Positions 50,799 through 58,981 of a DNA stretch of 64,000 nucleotides are shown piece after piece. Numbering within the stretch: the stretch's first letter is position 1; every line of letters starts with the position of its first letter. The DNA is taken from IMG/VR virus record IMGVR_UViG_3300047089_000043, positions 1 to 64,000 of that record. One strand, given 5' to 3'. The notes below the pieces were generated by a model. That model saw nothing but the letters and a program-made list of their open reading frames with translations, had not been told where the DNA came from and did no database searches. The position numbers and the translations under genes are program-made. Source of the DNA: a virus.

Positions 50799-51547
50799 TG
50801 AAGCTCCTTTCGATCGATATCGAAAATTCCCCGCACAAGGTGTGGACATATAAGCTGTGGGGTCCTAATATGTACGTGGCTCCCGACATGGTTATCGAGC
50901 AATCAAAGATCATGTGCTTTGCGGCAACATGGATTGGTGAAGACTCCGAGCCCATGTTCTATTCCACATATCACAATGGATATCAGGGAATGATGGAGGG
51001 CTTCTGGAATCTAATGAACGAAGCTGATGCCCTGGTTTACTTTAACGGCGATAGGTTCGACAGGCCGAAGATTCAGAAAGAATTGCTGGTTGCCGGATTC
51101 GATCCGCCCGCGCCGAGTAAGGGCATTGACCTTTACACGATCGTTAAGCGGCACTTCGATTTCCCGTATAAGCGACTGGATCAGGTTGCTAAAGCTCTTG
51201 GGCTCACCGGAAAGATTGGGTCACACGCGGCTAACTGGAAGCTGTGTCTTGAGAATGACCCCGATGCCTGGGAGCGTATGAAGATCTACAACATTCAGGA
51301 CGTTGTTCTGAATGAGCGGGTTTTCCATATCATCAAGCCCTGGATTGGCGGAAGCATTATCCCCAGTGATGCACTCGACCAGGGAAAAAATGCGACCTGT
51401 CGTTGTGGCAGCACGAACCTGACTAAGGAAGGGTTCCGACAGACGCTAACAGGTAAATTCCAGAGGTACCGTTGCCGTGCTTGTGGCACTTGGCTAACGA
51501 CTGGCAAGAGCGTTTCTCGTACCGACCTTCGCCCGGAGTCCCGATGA
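50798..51547 (+). CDS. DEDD 3'-5' exonuclease with zinc ribbon
   Basis: A 249-residue protein: LSIDIENSP (Asp, Glu), VYFNGDRFDRP, and IYNIQDVVLNERVF give the three exonuclease motifs of the RNase H-like DEDD family. The last 45 residues hold CRCGSTN and YRCRACGTW, a zinc ribbon. It may proofread or process ends with the primase and polymerase. ATG 50798 overlaps the previous stop; TTG 50795 is an alternative. Confidence 0.8.
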   Translation: MKLLSIDIENSPHKVWTYKLWGPNMYVAPDMVIEQSKIMCFAATWIGEDSEPMFYSTYHNGYQGMMEGFWNLMNEADALVYFNGDRFDRPKIQKELLVAGFDPPAPSKGIDLYTIVKRHFDFPYKRLDQVAKALGLTGKIGSHAANWKLCLENDPDAWERMKIYNIQDVVLNERVFHIIKPWIGGSIIPSDALDQGKNATCRCGSTNLTKEGFRQTLTGKFQRYRCRACGTWLTTGKSVSRTDLRPESR

Positions 51548-51696
51548 TGGCGACGGTGCTGCGATTTGAAGTACCGCGAGAAGTTTGGGAAGATGAGGAA
51601 GAATTTGCAACCTGGCTTTGGCTGCGCCTTATCGACGGCTTTTTCTGGGAGGTTGACAGGTATCCAGAATACGTAACTATCGAGGTGATTGAATGA
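51544..51696 (+). CDS. Short unknown protein
   Basis: A 50-residue acidic protein rich in Trp (WEDEEEFATWLWLRLIDG). Starts in the previous stop. Not recognised. Confidence 0.45.
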   Translation: MMATVLRFEVPREVWEDEEEFATWLWLRLIDGFFWEVDRYPEYVTIEVIE

Positions 51697-51851
51697 GTGA
51701 GTACCGGGTCGATATGGCCTTTTACGTAGAAGCTGATACGGCTGACAGCGCTAGGCTAGTAGTAGAGAACGGCATTAGTGCTCAGCTCGCGGCCGACTAC
51801 GACTGGGTTGACACCAATTACATAACAACTAGCCCCGAGAAGGGAAACTAA
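51693..51851 (+). CDS. Short unknown protein
   Basis: A 52-residue protein (MSEYRVDMAFYVEADTADSA) with stop overlapping the next ATG. Alternating strand-helix pattern as in small ferredoxin-like folds. Not recognised. Confidence 0.45.
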   Translation: MSEYRVDMAFYVEADTADSARLVVENGISAQLAADYDWVDTNYITTSPEKGN

Positions 51852-52213
51852 TGACCACACCGTCAACAGGACCGCAGAACCAGTTGCCGGAATTCAAGCC
51901 GCGAGGCATGGGTAAGGGCGACAAGATTATGATGTGGATTCTTATCTTCATCGTAGTTCTGTTCGGACTAGGCATGATCAACAGGGCTTTCCCCGATAAG
52001 TCGGTGGCTAAGCCGCAGCCAAGGGTTACCGTTACGGCACCCGCGCATAAGGCCACAGCTCCTAGCGAGCCCATGGTTTATGTTGTTCTAAATAAATCTA
52101 GCGGTTACATCTGGTGGCTGGACAGCAATGGTAGTCCGTTTACTAAGGCGACCGCTGCTAAGTTTGCTCTGGGCCACCCGACTTATCAGGTCGAAACCCT
52201 TAAGAAGGGCTAG
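51851..52213 (+). CDS. Membrane-anchored protein
   Basis: A 120-residue protein: polar N-terminus, one membrane helix (IMMWILIFIVVLFGLGMINR, residues 26-45), then a Pro/Ala/Val linker and a small domain with YVVLNKSSGYIWWLD. It is four bases before the synthase gene and could be an accessory of it. Not recognised. Confidence 0.55.
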   Translation: MTTPSTGPQNQLPEFKPRGMGKGDKIMMWILIFIVVLFGLGMINRAFPDKSVAKPQPRVTVTAPAHKATAPSEPMVYVVLNKSSGYIWWLDSNGSPFTKATAAKFALGHPTYQVETLKKG

Positions 52214-52217
52214 TAAA

Positions 52218-53831
52218 GTGGCGCGGCTTTTGACTAGTAACTATACAAAGGACTTGATAATTCCGAGCCCTCCGCGCAAAGATGAGTACTACGAATATCT
52301 AGGAAAGCAGCCTTTGCGGATTCTTTCCGTGATTCTTTTCGTCCTGTCGATGGGCGTCGTTTACGGCATCCTGTCGATTGGCCTAGTCTGGTATCCGCTC
52401 CTGTTCCTGCTGATTGTACTTGTTCCCTGGACTATTTACATCGTAGCCCTAGCCACATACCGACCTAGGATTACCTGGGAATCTCACGAAAAGGTTAAGG
52501 TAGCTGGTGAGTTTATGCTTAGCTCGTCAGTGGATATTCTCGTGCCGGTGTGTGGTGAGGATTTGCGGATCATTGAAAATACGCTAAGGAATGTTACGGC
52601 GATTAAGTGGCAGGGGCGGTTGAGGATTTATGTTCTTGACGATGGCGGGTCACTAGCCGTAAAGAAATTGGCCGCGAAGTATGCAGCCAACTACCGCACT
52701 AGGCCAGATCGACCGGCCCACAGGAAATCGGGAAATCTGAATTATGGATTGTCTCACAGCGATGCAGAATTCGTCGTTGTCTTTGACGCGGACTTTGCGC
52801 CCGCTCCCGATTTTCTGCTTGAGCTAATGCCGTACATGCTTTACGAAAATATTGGCATTGTGCAGTCTACGCAATACTTCGACGTGAAGATGCGACAAAC
52901 ACGAAACTGGATTCAGCAATTGTCAGGTTCAATGCAGGATATGTTTTTCTGCTGGGCTCAGCCTGCGCGGAATACAGCGGATGCTGCGATGTGTGTCGGA
53001 ACCAATGTGATTTACCGGCGCTCAGCGCTTAAGGCTATCGGCGGATTTCCACGGGTAGACGATGGTGGCGAAGATATTGTCACCGGGCTAGATATGTATT
53101 CCGAAGGGTTCCGCACCATTTATGTCCCGGTGAATCTGGCTAAGGGCGTATGCCCTGATAATTTCGATTCGGCGGTTAACCAGCAATACCGCTGGGCACT
53201 ATCAACGTTGAAACTATTTATCGGTAAGAATCCTTACAGCAAGGCGCTTAGGGATGCACCACTAGACATCGGCCAGCGTATTGTTTTCTGGTCCGGTGCA
53301 TTGTACTATGCTCAGTCGATTCTGGTGCTGATCATAGCAGTCGTGCCCAGCATTATCATGCTGTGGTTTTATCCGTACCTGGTCGGAATAGGTAACTATC
53401 TTCCAATCGCCCCGGCATTGGTGGGCATGTTCGCATTGCCCTTGATTATCCGTGGATGGCGACCTGCCACTTTGAGAATCATTGTGGTCTATTCGGTGGC
53501 TCATTTGCTGGCGGCAATCGATACCTTCCGAAACACCCGATTTCACTGGATAGCGAGCGGAGCGAATACGAGTTCTGGGAGTGTTCCTCGACGGGCAGGT
53601 TGGACGGTACGAAGCTGGGTGCTGATTTCTCAGGTGGTAACGTGGGTTGGCATTATTCATGGATTGCCAACGTATAGCTGGGCGACATATTGGCCCGCCG
53701 TAGTCTTGACTACCTTTCAGACTATAGTCCTGTTTCCGTTGCTGCTACCCAATTACGGCATTGTGGCGCAGCCTGCCTTGCTACCTCACTTTGCACGTAA
53801 GCGTTACAGGGCGTGGAAATGGCAAAGGTAA
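52218..53831 (+). CDS. Cellulose-synthase-like processive GT2 glycosyltransferase
   Basis: A 537-residue membrane enzyme. Two N-terminal membrane helices (about 33-80), a GT-A domain with VLDDGGS (Asp141-142), VVFDADFAP (Asp190, Asp192), GEDIVTG (Glu285, Asp286) and QQYRW (QxxRW, 322-326), then about six more membrane helices (345-520). All four motifs for processive beta-glycan synthesis (cellulose, curdlan, hyaluronan type) are intact. It lacks a PilZ domain. GTG 52218 is the probable start. It overlaps the GH16 gene by 13 bases. It probably makes or remodels a cell-surface glycan during infection. Product cannot be read from sequence. Confidence 0.9.
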   Translation: MARLLTSNYTKDLIIPSPPRKDEYYEYLGKQPLRILSVILFVLSMGVVYGILSIGLVWYPLLFLLIVLVPWTIYIVALATYRPRITWESHEKVKVAGEFMLSSSVDILVPVCGEDLRIIENTLRNVTAIKWQGRLRIYVLDDGGSLAVKKLAAKYAANYRTRPDRPAHRKSGNLNYGLSHSDAEFVVVFDADFAPAPDFLLELMPYMLYENIGIVQSTQYFDVKMRQTRNWIQQLSGSMQDMFFCWAQPARNTADAAMCVGTNVIYRRSALKAIGGFPRVDDGGEDIVTGLDMYSEGFRTIYVPVNLAKGVCPDNFDSAVNQQYRWALSTLKLFIGKNPYSKALRDAPLDIGQRIVFWSGALYYAQSILVLIIAVVPSIIMLWFYPYLVGIGNYLPIAPALVGMFALPLIIRGWRPATLRIIVVYSVAHLLAAIDTFRNTRFHWIASGANTSSGSVPRRAGWTVRSWVLISQVVTWVGIIHGLPTYSWATYWPAVVLTTFQTIVLFPLLLPNYGIVAQPALLPHFARKRYRAWKWQR

Positions 53832-54643
53832 AAGCAGCCGCAATCAGTTTTCTAATTCTCTTGATAACATTCACTGTTATCATTCCGCTTTTTATAGGAG
53901 GCAATATGACTAATTGGTCTGATGAATTTGATGGTCCCGCTGGGACTCCACCGGACACAAACACATGGACGTTTGTGGATAATCAGCCGCCCGGTGGTGG
54001 CAATAACGAACTTGAGTATTACATTCCAGAAGGTACCGCACTCGACGGTCAGGGAAGACTAGCTATTACCGCTAGGCGCGACAATGGAACGTACCCGGCA
54101 TGGTACGGCCCATCGCAGTTTACCAGCGGAAAGATCTGGACTCGCGGTAAGGTCGCTTTCAGGTATGGCCATGTTGAGGTTAGGGCACAGATCCCGCAAG
54201 CGGGGCAGCCCGGTACATGGCCCGCCATTTGGATGATGGGTGAGGATTTGCCTGATGTTGGCTGGCCGAAGTGCGGCGAGATCGACATTATGGAGTCGTT
54301 TGGAGTTAACAAGTCTAAGGTGACATTCAGCTCAGCGCTGCATACGCCTACGGATAATCCGGCGCAGACTTACACGCTGCCAGCGACTAACGACCTTACC
54401 CAGTGGCACAATTTCGCATTGGACTGGCAGCCTACTGTGCTGTCATTCAGCGTTGACGGGCAGACTTACTGGACTGTTCACAAGTCTGATTTCAGGACGT
54501 GGCCGTTCGATAAGCCGTTCTTCCTGATCCTGAATTACGCGGTTGGCGGGCAGATGGGCGGGGATATTCCTGCTAGTGCCCCGCTGCCTTATACCATGAG
54601 CGTATCTTATGCCAAGGTTTACAATTCGGAAATCACCAAATGA
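53819..54643 (+). CDS. Membrane-anchored GH16 glucanase
   Basis: A 274-residue protein from ATG 53819: a membrane helix (residues 6-27) then a GH16 domain with NNELEYY, ITARRDNGTYP, YGHVEVRAQIP, WPAIWMMGED and GEIDIMES with Glu154, Asp156 and Glu159 (nucleophile and acid/base), then FALDWQP and FLILNYAVGG. Laminarinase/lichenase-type GH16 enzymes cut beta-1,3 or mixed beta-glucans. A second in-frame ATG at 53906, after a perfect AGGAGG, would give a soluble 245-residue form without the anchor. Coupled to the synthase gene upstream, so it may trim or release its product. Confidence 0.9.
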   Translation: MAKVKAAAISFLILLITFTVIIPLFIGGNMTNWSDEFDGPAGTPPDTNTWTFVDNQPPGGGNNELEYYIPEGTALDGQGRLAITARRDNGTYPAWYGPSQFTSGKIWTRGKVAFRYGHVEVRAQIPQAGQPGTWPAIWMMGEDLPDVGWPKCGEIDIMESFGVNKSKVTFSSALHTPTDNPAQTYTLPATNDLTQWHNFALDWQPTVLSFSVDGQTYWTVHKSDFRTWPFDKPFFLILNYAVGGQMGGDIPASAPLPYTMSVSYAKVYNSEITK

Positions 54644-54852
54644 CCCAGCATCGTTACAGCGGCCCTGATACTTCGGACAGGTTGGATACTGAAACCTGGA
54701 CGGAGTATTGGGATCGCAAAATGGATGAGAGACACGGCGAAGATTGCGAATGTGCAGTGCATCAGATGCGCCGCGTTCTGCGCGAGCATCCCGACAGTTG
54801 CAATTGCGCCGTATGTTCCGCTAACCACTATATCAAGAGCCTGATCGAATGA
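54640..54852 (+). CDS. Small Cys-rich protein
   Basis: A 70-residue acidic protein with CECAVHQM and CNCAVCSANHY, a possible zinc site. Start overlaps the GH16 stop. Not recognised. Confidence 0.5.
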   Translation: MTQHRYSGPDTSDRLDTETWTEYWDRKMDERHGEDCECAVHQMRRVLREHPDSCNCAVCSANHYIKSLIE

Positions 54853-54868
54853 CGATAAGAGCAATCGA

Positions 54869-55138
54869 ATGACTCTGTACGAGATCCTTAACGATATCGT
54901 CCGTAACTTGCCACCCGGCCCACATCGATATGATTTGCATTGCCATCCGGGCGTATTGCTACGACTCAGGTCTGAGTATTCGCCACCGCCTGCCTATAAC
55001 GAGTACGCGCCGCCATTTATGCCGTCGATGCCTCTTTACGGCACCGTGGATATTATGGTAAGGGATGGATACGAGCCGGGGCAGTGGCGTCTTTATGAAA
55101 ATGGGGTACTGAGAAAAAGCGGGAGGTTGACAGATTGA
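54869..55138 (+). CDS. Small unknown protein
   Basis: An 89-residue protein with an aromatic Pro-rich middle (PPAYNEYAPPFMPSMPLYG) and a final strand set. Its end carries the GGGAGG site of the next gene. Not recognised. Confidence 0.5.
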   Translation: MTLYEILNDIVRNLPPGPHRYDLHCHPGVLLRLRSEYSPPPAYNEYAPPFMPSMPLYGTVDIMVRDGYEPGQWRLYENGVLRKSGRLTD

Positions 55139-55584
55139 TTTGGGGCGAGACAGGCACCCGCGATGGTGCCACTAGGCTACAGGTTGCCTCGGTTGGATGG
55201 CTTTGGTCCCGATATGCTTTCAAAGAATTGCGCGATGGGGATTGTGTCGGCGTAGATGCCCAGCTTTACCATTTGGCCAGGGCTATGAATACGAACGTTA
55301 CGCTGCATCCCCCAGTTAAGGATACGTTCCGGGCATTCTGCGGAGCTTACGATACTAAGACAACCGTACTTCCCGAGCGAGGCTACTTCATTCGTGACCG
55401 GGATTTGGTTGATGCATCAGAGCTGATGGTAGCGTGTCCTAAACAGGTTGTGGAATTGGGCAAGATGCCGGGCGGTACCTGGTACACGATCAATTACACC
55501 CGTCAGGTAAAGAAGCCGTTGGCTATCGTATGGCTCAATGGTCATATTACTTACGAACGCTGGGATGGAATCAATAAGATATGA
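55135..55584 (+). CDS. SLOG-like nucleotide-binding protein
   Basis: A 149-residue protein from TTG 55135 (GGGAGG eight bases upstream). GETGTRDGATRLQ, LRDGDCVGVDAQLYHLARA (32-50), RGYFIRDRDLVDASELMVAC and GGTWYTINYTRQVKKPLAIV are the Rossmann-like elements of SLOG/YspA-type proteins (GDCxGxDAxxH and GGTWxTI.YAR signatures). SLOG domains bind nucleotides or their derivatives, as in ThsA, DprA and LOG enzymes. Here it is alone, next to nucleotide enzymes. Ligand unknown. Confidence 0.7.
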   Translation: MIWGETGTRDGATRLQVASVGWLWSRYAFKELRDGDCVGVDAQLYHLARAMNTNVTLHPPVKDTFRAFCGAYDTKTTVLPERGYFIRDRDLVDASELMVACPKQVVELGKMPGGTWYTINYTRQVKKPLAIVWLNGHITYERWDGINKI

Positions 55585-55745
55585 GCAGCATTGAGGGATA
55601 TGGTGGCAGGGCTGGCAACCATCAGTACGCATTTGCACATTGCATCCAAGGCATAGGGTCCGAAGATGTGGCCAAGAGGATTGCCGAGCGAACAGCCGAA
55701 CAGGAAAGAAAGGAAGCGGAGGAATGCGCGTCGGAACAAAAGTAG
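55581..55745 (+). CDS. Short charged protein
   Basis: A 54-residue protein with a charged helix (DVAKRIAERTAEQERKEAEE). Starts in the previous stop and overlaps the next gene by 22 bases. Not recognised. Confidence 0.45.
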   Translation: MSSIEGYGGRAGNHQYAFAHCIQGIGSEDVAKRIAERTAEQERKEAEECASEQK

Positions 55746-55915
55746 GTAACGACTTCTGGATTTCCATGGGTCCGCTGGGCTGGTTCATTTACTTCTTTGT
55801 GTGGCGACCTATCTGGTTGGCTATCTGCATTGTGATTTTGATCGTCTATTATCTTTACAAGGGAATCGTCTGGTGCGGCAAGAGTTTGTGGAAGCTGGCA
55901 TATGGAAAGCGGTAA
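55724..55915 (+). CDS. Membrane protein
   Basis: A 63-residue protein with a long hydrophobic centre (GPLGWFIYFFVWRPIWLAIC, VILIVYYLYKGIVW), two spans. GCGGAGG precedes the ATG. Not recognised. Confidence 0.55.
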   Translation: MRVGTKVGNDFWISMGPLGWFIYFFVWRPIWLAICIVILIVYYLYKGIVWCGKSLWKLAYGKR

Positions 55916-56363
55916 ATGGGATAAGCGATGGATGGAGATAGCTCAGCATTTCGGTACATGGTCGAAGGACCCGAGCACTAAGGTCGGCTGCGTTATTGTC
56001 GGCAGTTCCAATCAGGTTCTAAGCCAGGGATTCAACGGGTTTCCTCGCGGTGCTACTGACAGTCTAGCGCGGTATCATAACCGCGCAGTTAAATACAAGT
56101 GGGTCGAGCACGCGGAACGCAACGCAGTTTACAACGCGGCACGAACCGGGACTAGCCTAATGCAGGCTACACTTTACGTACCCTGGTTTCCCTGTGCTGA
56201 ATGCGCTAGAGCAGTTGCCCAGAGCGGAATTACCACGCTGGTAACTTACAATCCATCAGGATATGACAAAGAATTTATGGTGCGCTGGGGCGAGGATTTC
56301 ATCGTTAGTTGTGATATCCTTTATGAAACCAAGGTCACTATCAGATACATAGAAAGGCATTAA
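55902..56363 (+). CDS. dCMP deaminase
   Basis: A 153-residue protein: SKDPSTKVGC, EHAERNAVY (His70, Glu72) and WFPCAECARA (Cys98, Cys101) form the zinc site of the deoxycytidylate deaminase family. It makes dUMP, the substrate of ThyX encoded at 57673. Overlaps the previous gene by 14 bases. Confidence 0.9.
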   Translation: MESGKWDKRWMEIAQHFGTWSKDPSTKVGCVIVGSSNQVLSQGFNGFPRGATDSLARYHNRAVKYKWVEHAERNAVYNAARTGTSLMQATLYVPWFPCAECARAVAQSGITTLVTYNPSGYDKEFMVRWGEDFIVSCDILYETKVTIRYIERH

Positions 56364-56366
56364 AAC

Positions 56367-56738
56367 GTGCAAGACCTAACAAGGATCATTGAGAACCGCG
56401 TCAAGGACGCAATCGCTAAGAGCTGCATGGCGCTGGGAATTCCCAAGGGTGATGTTTACTATGGCATTGGCGGATTCGGCACGGTCGGCCCGCTAGTGGC
56501 GACTAACCCCGAGAATGGTGAACAGGCTTTTATGGGCTTTCAGCCTTTGTGGAATTTGCAGATTGGTTTGCGGTCCGTTCTTCTTGGCCAGGAACCTATT
56601 ATCGGCGGGCTCCCGATTCCTAGTATCTTCCCCACTGCACAAGAGGTTGAATTCGTAGTAGCCCGGCTGCTTGAGGAATTGCAGCAGATGAGGGATGCTC
56701 AGAATGTAGTGCCGAAGCTGGAAGCCGGGCGCAAGTGA
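56367..56738 (+). CDS. Unknown protein
   Basis: A 123-residue protein from GTG 56367 with GAAAGG before it; helical ends (IIENRVKDAIAKSCMALGI, EVEFVVARLLEELQQMRD) and a Gly/Pro-rich centre. Not recognised. Confidence 0.55.
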   Translation: MQDLTRIIENRVKDAIAKSCMALGIPKGDVYYGIGGFGTVGPLVATNPENGEQAFMGFQPLWNLQIGLRSVLLGQEPIIGGLPIPSIFPTAQEVEFVVARLLEELQQMRDAQNVVPKLEAGRK

Positions 56739-56770
56739 TTGTAGGCCCGATTAGTAGCGAAGGGGTTAAC

Positions 56771-57136
56771 GTGGCAGATGGATCAACGGACCGCCGTTAT
56801 TTCGAGGGTGGCGCTTACCGGGATGTTGACGAAAACAAACTGGACTATGAAGGATTCCTAAACCCCGCAGTTATCAAGCGCTATGCCGAGTATATGCACA
56901 AAAACCGGAAGCAGTCGGACGGCAAGATGCGCAACGCCGACAACTGGCAGCAGGGGATTCCCAAGAAGGTTTATATGTCGTCCATGTGGCGTCACTTTAT
57001 GGACGTGTGGACTATCCACCGTGAAGCTCTTAGCAACGGCGACCTGACAGACATGCCCGAGGAAATGCAGGAAGCACTTTGCGCCTTGGCGTTCAATGTA
57101 CTAGGTTACCTACATGAAGATTTGGAAGGACGCTAA
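56771..57136 (+). CDS. dATP/dGTP diphosphohydrolase-like protein
   Basis: A 121-residue protein. YEGFLNPAVIKRYAEYMHKN, MRNADNWQQGIP, SSMWRHFMDVW and FNVLGYLHEDLEGR match the dATP/dGTP diphosphohydrolase N-terminal type of phage proteins. I chose GTG 56771 after GAAGGGG; GTG 56735 would add 12 residues. Works on purine dNTPs if active. No purZ gene is seen, so base Z synthesis is not indicated. Confidence 0.65.
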   Translation: MADGSTDRRYFEGGAYRDVDENKLDYEGFLNPAVIKRYAEYMHKNRKQSDGKMRNADNWQQGIPKKVYMSSMWRHFMDVWTIHREALSNGDLTDMPEEMQEALCALAFNVLGYLHEDLEGR

Positions 57137-57573
57137 TGTATCTGTACCTTGGTGGAAAGATGGTCGGTATTCCGGGTCTAGGCTTCGAGGATTTCGATGA
57201 GGGCGCGGCTTTGCTGCGAATGCTAGGCCACACCGTATTCAACCCGGCCGACCACGATCGCGACAATGGCTTTGATCCCGGTCCCGATTATGTTGGAACC
57301 TATGCGGATATTGACGCCAGCGGATTCAACAGGCGCGAGGCTCTTAGGGCCGACCTGAATTGGATCATGCTTAACTCGCAGGGAATGGTGCTGGTTGATG
57401 AGAACTGGGTAACCAGTCCCGGTACGATCGCGGAGATTGCCGCGCATCAAAGCATTTTCCTGCCGGTGTGGATGCTCTGCGATTTTCTTAAGTTCGGCTT
57501 GGAAGCGCCACAGATTCCCGCGCTGGTGAAGACGTGCCCGACTCGTATCACGGTGGAGGTTAACGTTGGATGA
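57136..57573 (+). CDS. DUF4406-like (deoxyribosyltransferase fold) protein
   Basis: A 145-residue protein: YLGGKMVGIPGLGFEDF, LLRMLGHTVFNPADHDRD, REALRADLNWIMLNSQGMVL and SPGTIAEIAAH form the DUF4406 pattern, a fold related to nucleoside 2-deoxyribosyltransferases and SLOG proteins. Sits between dNTP enzymes and thyX. Activity not shown. Confidence 0.72.
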   Translation: MYLYLGGKMVGIPGLGFEDFDEGAALLRMLGHTVFNPADHDRDNGFDPGPDYVGTYADIDASGFNRREALRADLNWIMLNSQGMVLVDENWVTSPGTIAEIAAHQSIFLPVWMLCDFLKFGLEAPQIPALVKTCPTRITVEVNVG

Positions 57574-57676
57574 CTTTGGAATTGGCTCAGCGATAACGTT
57601 CATCGTATCGGTGGCGATAGCAGGATGGGGCATTGCCGCTATTCTGGGTGCACTGATCCTGACAGGAGTACTATGA
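57566..57676 (+). CDS. Single-span membrane peptide
   Basis: A 36-residue peptide from TTG 57566 with GGAGG at a 6-7 base distance; almost all of it is one hydrophobic helix (AITFIVSVAIAGWGIAAILG). Its stop overlaps the thyX ATG. Translation likely from the ribosome site; function unknown. Confidence 0.45.
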   Translation: MDDFGIGSAITFIVSVAIAGWGIAAILGALILTGVL

Positions 57677-58302
57677 GTGACGCTATTGCAAGAGCGGAAC
57701 CAATGGGCGATGGCATCGGTTTTATTGAGCTGATTGGTTTCCTGGGCTCCGACCTTACCATCGTTAATGCGGCGCGAGTTTCATACAGCAAACGGTCCGA
57801 GGTAATGGATCTAAAGGCTATCAAGCTTATCGACTACCTGATGCGCAATGAACACGGCTCACCTTTCGAGCACGTCATCTTTCAGTTCCGCGTTAGGGCT
57901 CCGCTGTACGTAGTCCAGCAATGGGAACGTCACCGCATCGCGAGTTACAATGAGGAAAGCGGAAGGTACATTGAATTGCGTACCGACTTCGCTATTCCTC
58001 TTGGTGCTGAGCACGTAGGTGTCTATCAGCAGACATACGATCTATGTGCTGCCACTTACCAATGGTTGCTCGACCACGGTGAGACAAAGGAAAGCGCGCG
58101 GGCGGTTCTGCCCCTAGCCCTTTACAAGGAATTCTACGTGACCATGAACGCTAGGGCACTAATGAACTTCCTTCACTTGCGGAATGACGATCACGCGCAA
58201 GACGATATCAGAGCTTACGCCGCTGCCATGGAAGAAATGTTTTCCACTTTTCTGGCATTTACCGGCGAGAGTTTTAATCGATACAACAGGAAGGTGCCGT
58301 AA
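57673..58302 (+). CDS. thyX: Flavin-dependent thymidylate synthase ThyX
   Basis: A 209-residue enzyme with the ThyX motif RHRIASYNEESGRY (residues 86-99) and HGSPFEHVIFQFRVRAP before it, and FLHLRNDDHAQDDIR near the end. It makes dTMP from dUMP using FAD, folate and NADPH. ATG 57673 follows AGGAG. Together with dCMP deaminase it secures dTTP. Confidence 0.95.
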   Translation: MSDAIARAEPMGDGIGFIELIGFLGSDLTIVNAARVSYSKRSEVMDLKAIKLIDYLMRNEHGSPFEHVIFQFRVRAPLYVVQQWERHRIASYNEESGRYIELRTDFAIPLGAEHVGVYQQTYDLCAATYQWLLDHGETKESARAVLPLALYKEFYVTMNARALMNFLHLRNDDHAQDDIRAYAAAMEEMFSTFLAFTGESFNRYNRKVP

Positions 58303-58760
58303 TGGCTCGACATGGAACATGGACAGAAACGGGCGGGGGTGATTCTAAAATGCCCATCCTGATTATTCTGGGCGTTATCGTAGTAGCCGCTATTGGCGGT
58401 GGTGCAGCGACAGGTCTTATCTCCGCTGTCACGGTATTGCTTTACTGGGTGGCGGGAATTATTGCCCTCACCATTGCAGGCGGCGGTGCGTTTCTTATAC
58501 TGACTCGCAAGCGCCGAGCTGATAAGAATCTGGAATATGCCCGCACGAGGGAACTGCAACGTAAGCAGTATTACGATGAGCTTGCCGCACGTCACGCACG
58601 CAAGGCAGCTATTACGGCTAATGCTCAGGCCGACGCCCTAGCTCCATATGCGGCGCTGATTGCGCAGGCTTTGCACGGTAACCAGCCCGAGCCGCAGCCT
58701 GCTTATACGATGAGTGCCGAAGTAGTAAAGATTGGAGATAAGGAAGTTGAGCCACGATAA
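58302..58760 (+). CDS. Membrane protein
   Basis: A 152-residue protein with two membrane helices (PILIILGVIVVAAIGGGAAT and YWVAGIIALTIAGGGAFLIL) followed by a charged helix (RTRELQRKQYYDELAARHAR). Start overlaps the thyX stop. Not recognised. Confidence 0.55.
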   Translation: MARHGTWTETGGGDSKMPILIILGVIVVAAIGGGAATGLISAVTVLLYWVAGIIALTIAGGGAFLILTRKRRADKNLEYARTRELQRKQYYDELAARHARKAAITANAQADALAPYAALIAQALHGNQPEPQPAYTMSAEVVKIGDKEVEPR

Positions 58761-58980
58761 ACGCGATAGCGATAAGCACCTGAGATCTATGCTGGCTCAG
58801 CTTGCTACTGTCATTGTAGTATTTCTAGCTATTGCTGTGGGCCTGCTGGCCTACGCCGTACTCAGGCCGCAGCACTACGCGCCGGTAAAGATCGATCAAA
58901 ATGTTCGAGTCCAGGTCACTTGCCCCGCCGACGAAAGTATGGTAGGGTGGATACCACCGACAACGAATGGTAAGGGTTGA
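58747..58980 (+). CDS. Single-span membrane protein
   Basis: A 77-residue protein from TTG 58747 (GGAGA eight bases before; TTG 58732 is an alternative). One membrane helix (ATVIVVFLAIAVGLLAYAVL) and a short external part. A weak promoter-like TTGCCC-17-TAGGGT with AGTATGG lies at 58920-58948 inside its end. Confidence 0.5.
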   Translation: MSHDKRDSDKHLRSMLAQLATVIVVFLAIAVGLLAYAVLRPQHYAPVKIDQNVRVQVTCPADESMVGWIPPTTNGKG

Positions 58981-58981
58981 T

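Noticed and set aside
55033-55075. TATTATGGTAAGGG inside a gene as another copy of the early promoter
   Set aside because: No TTGACA-like box at the right distance, and it lies within a coding frame far from the next start.
56771-57136. Z-genome (2-aminoadenine) pathway
   Set aside because: Only the diphosphohydrolase-like protein is here; no PurZ or DatZ is seen in the window.
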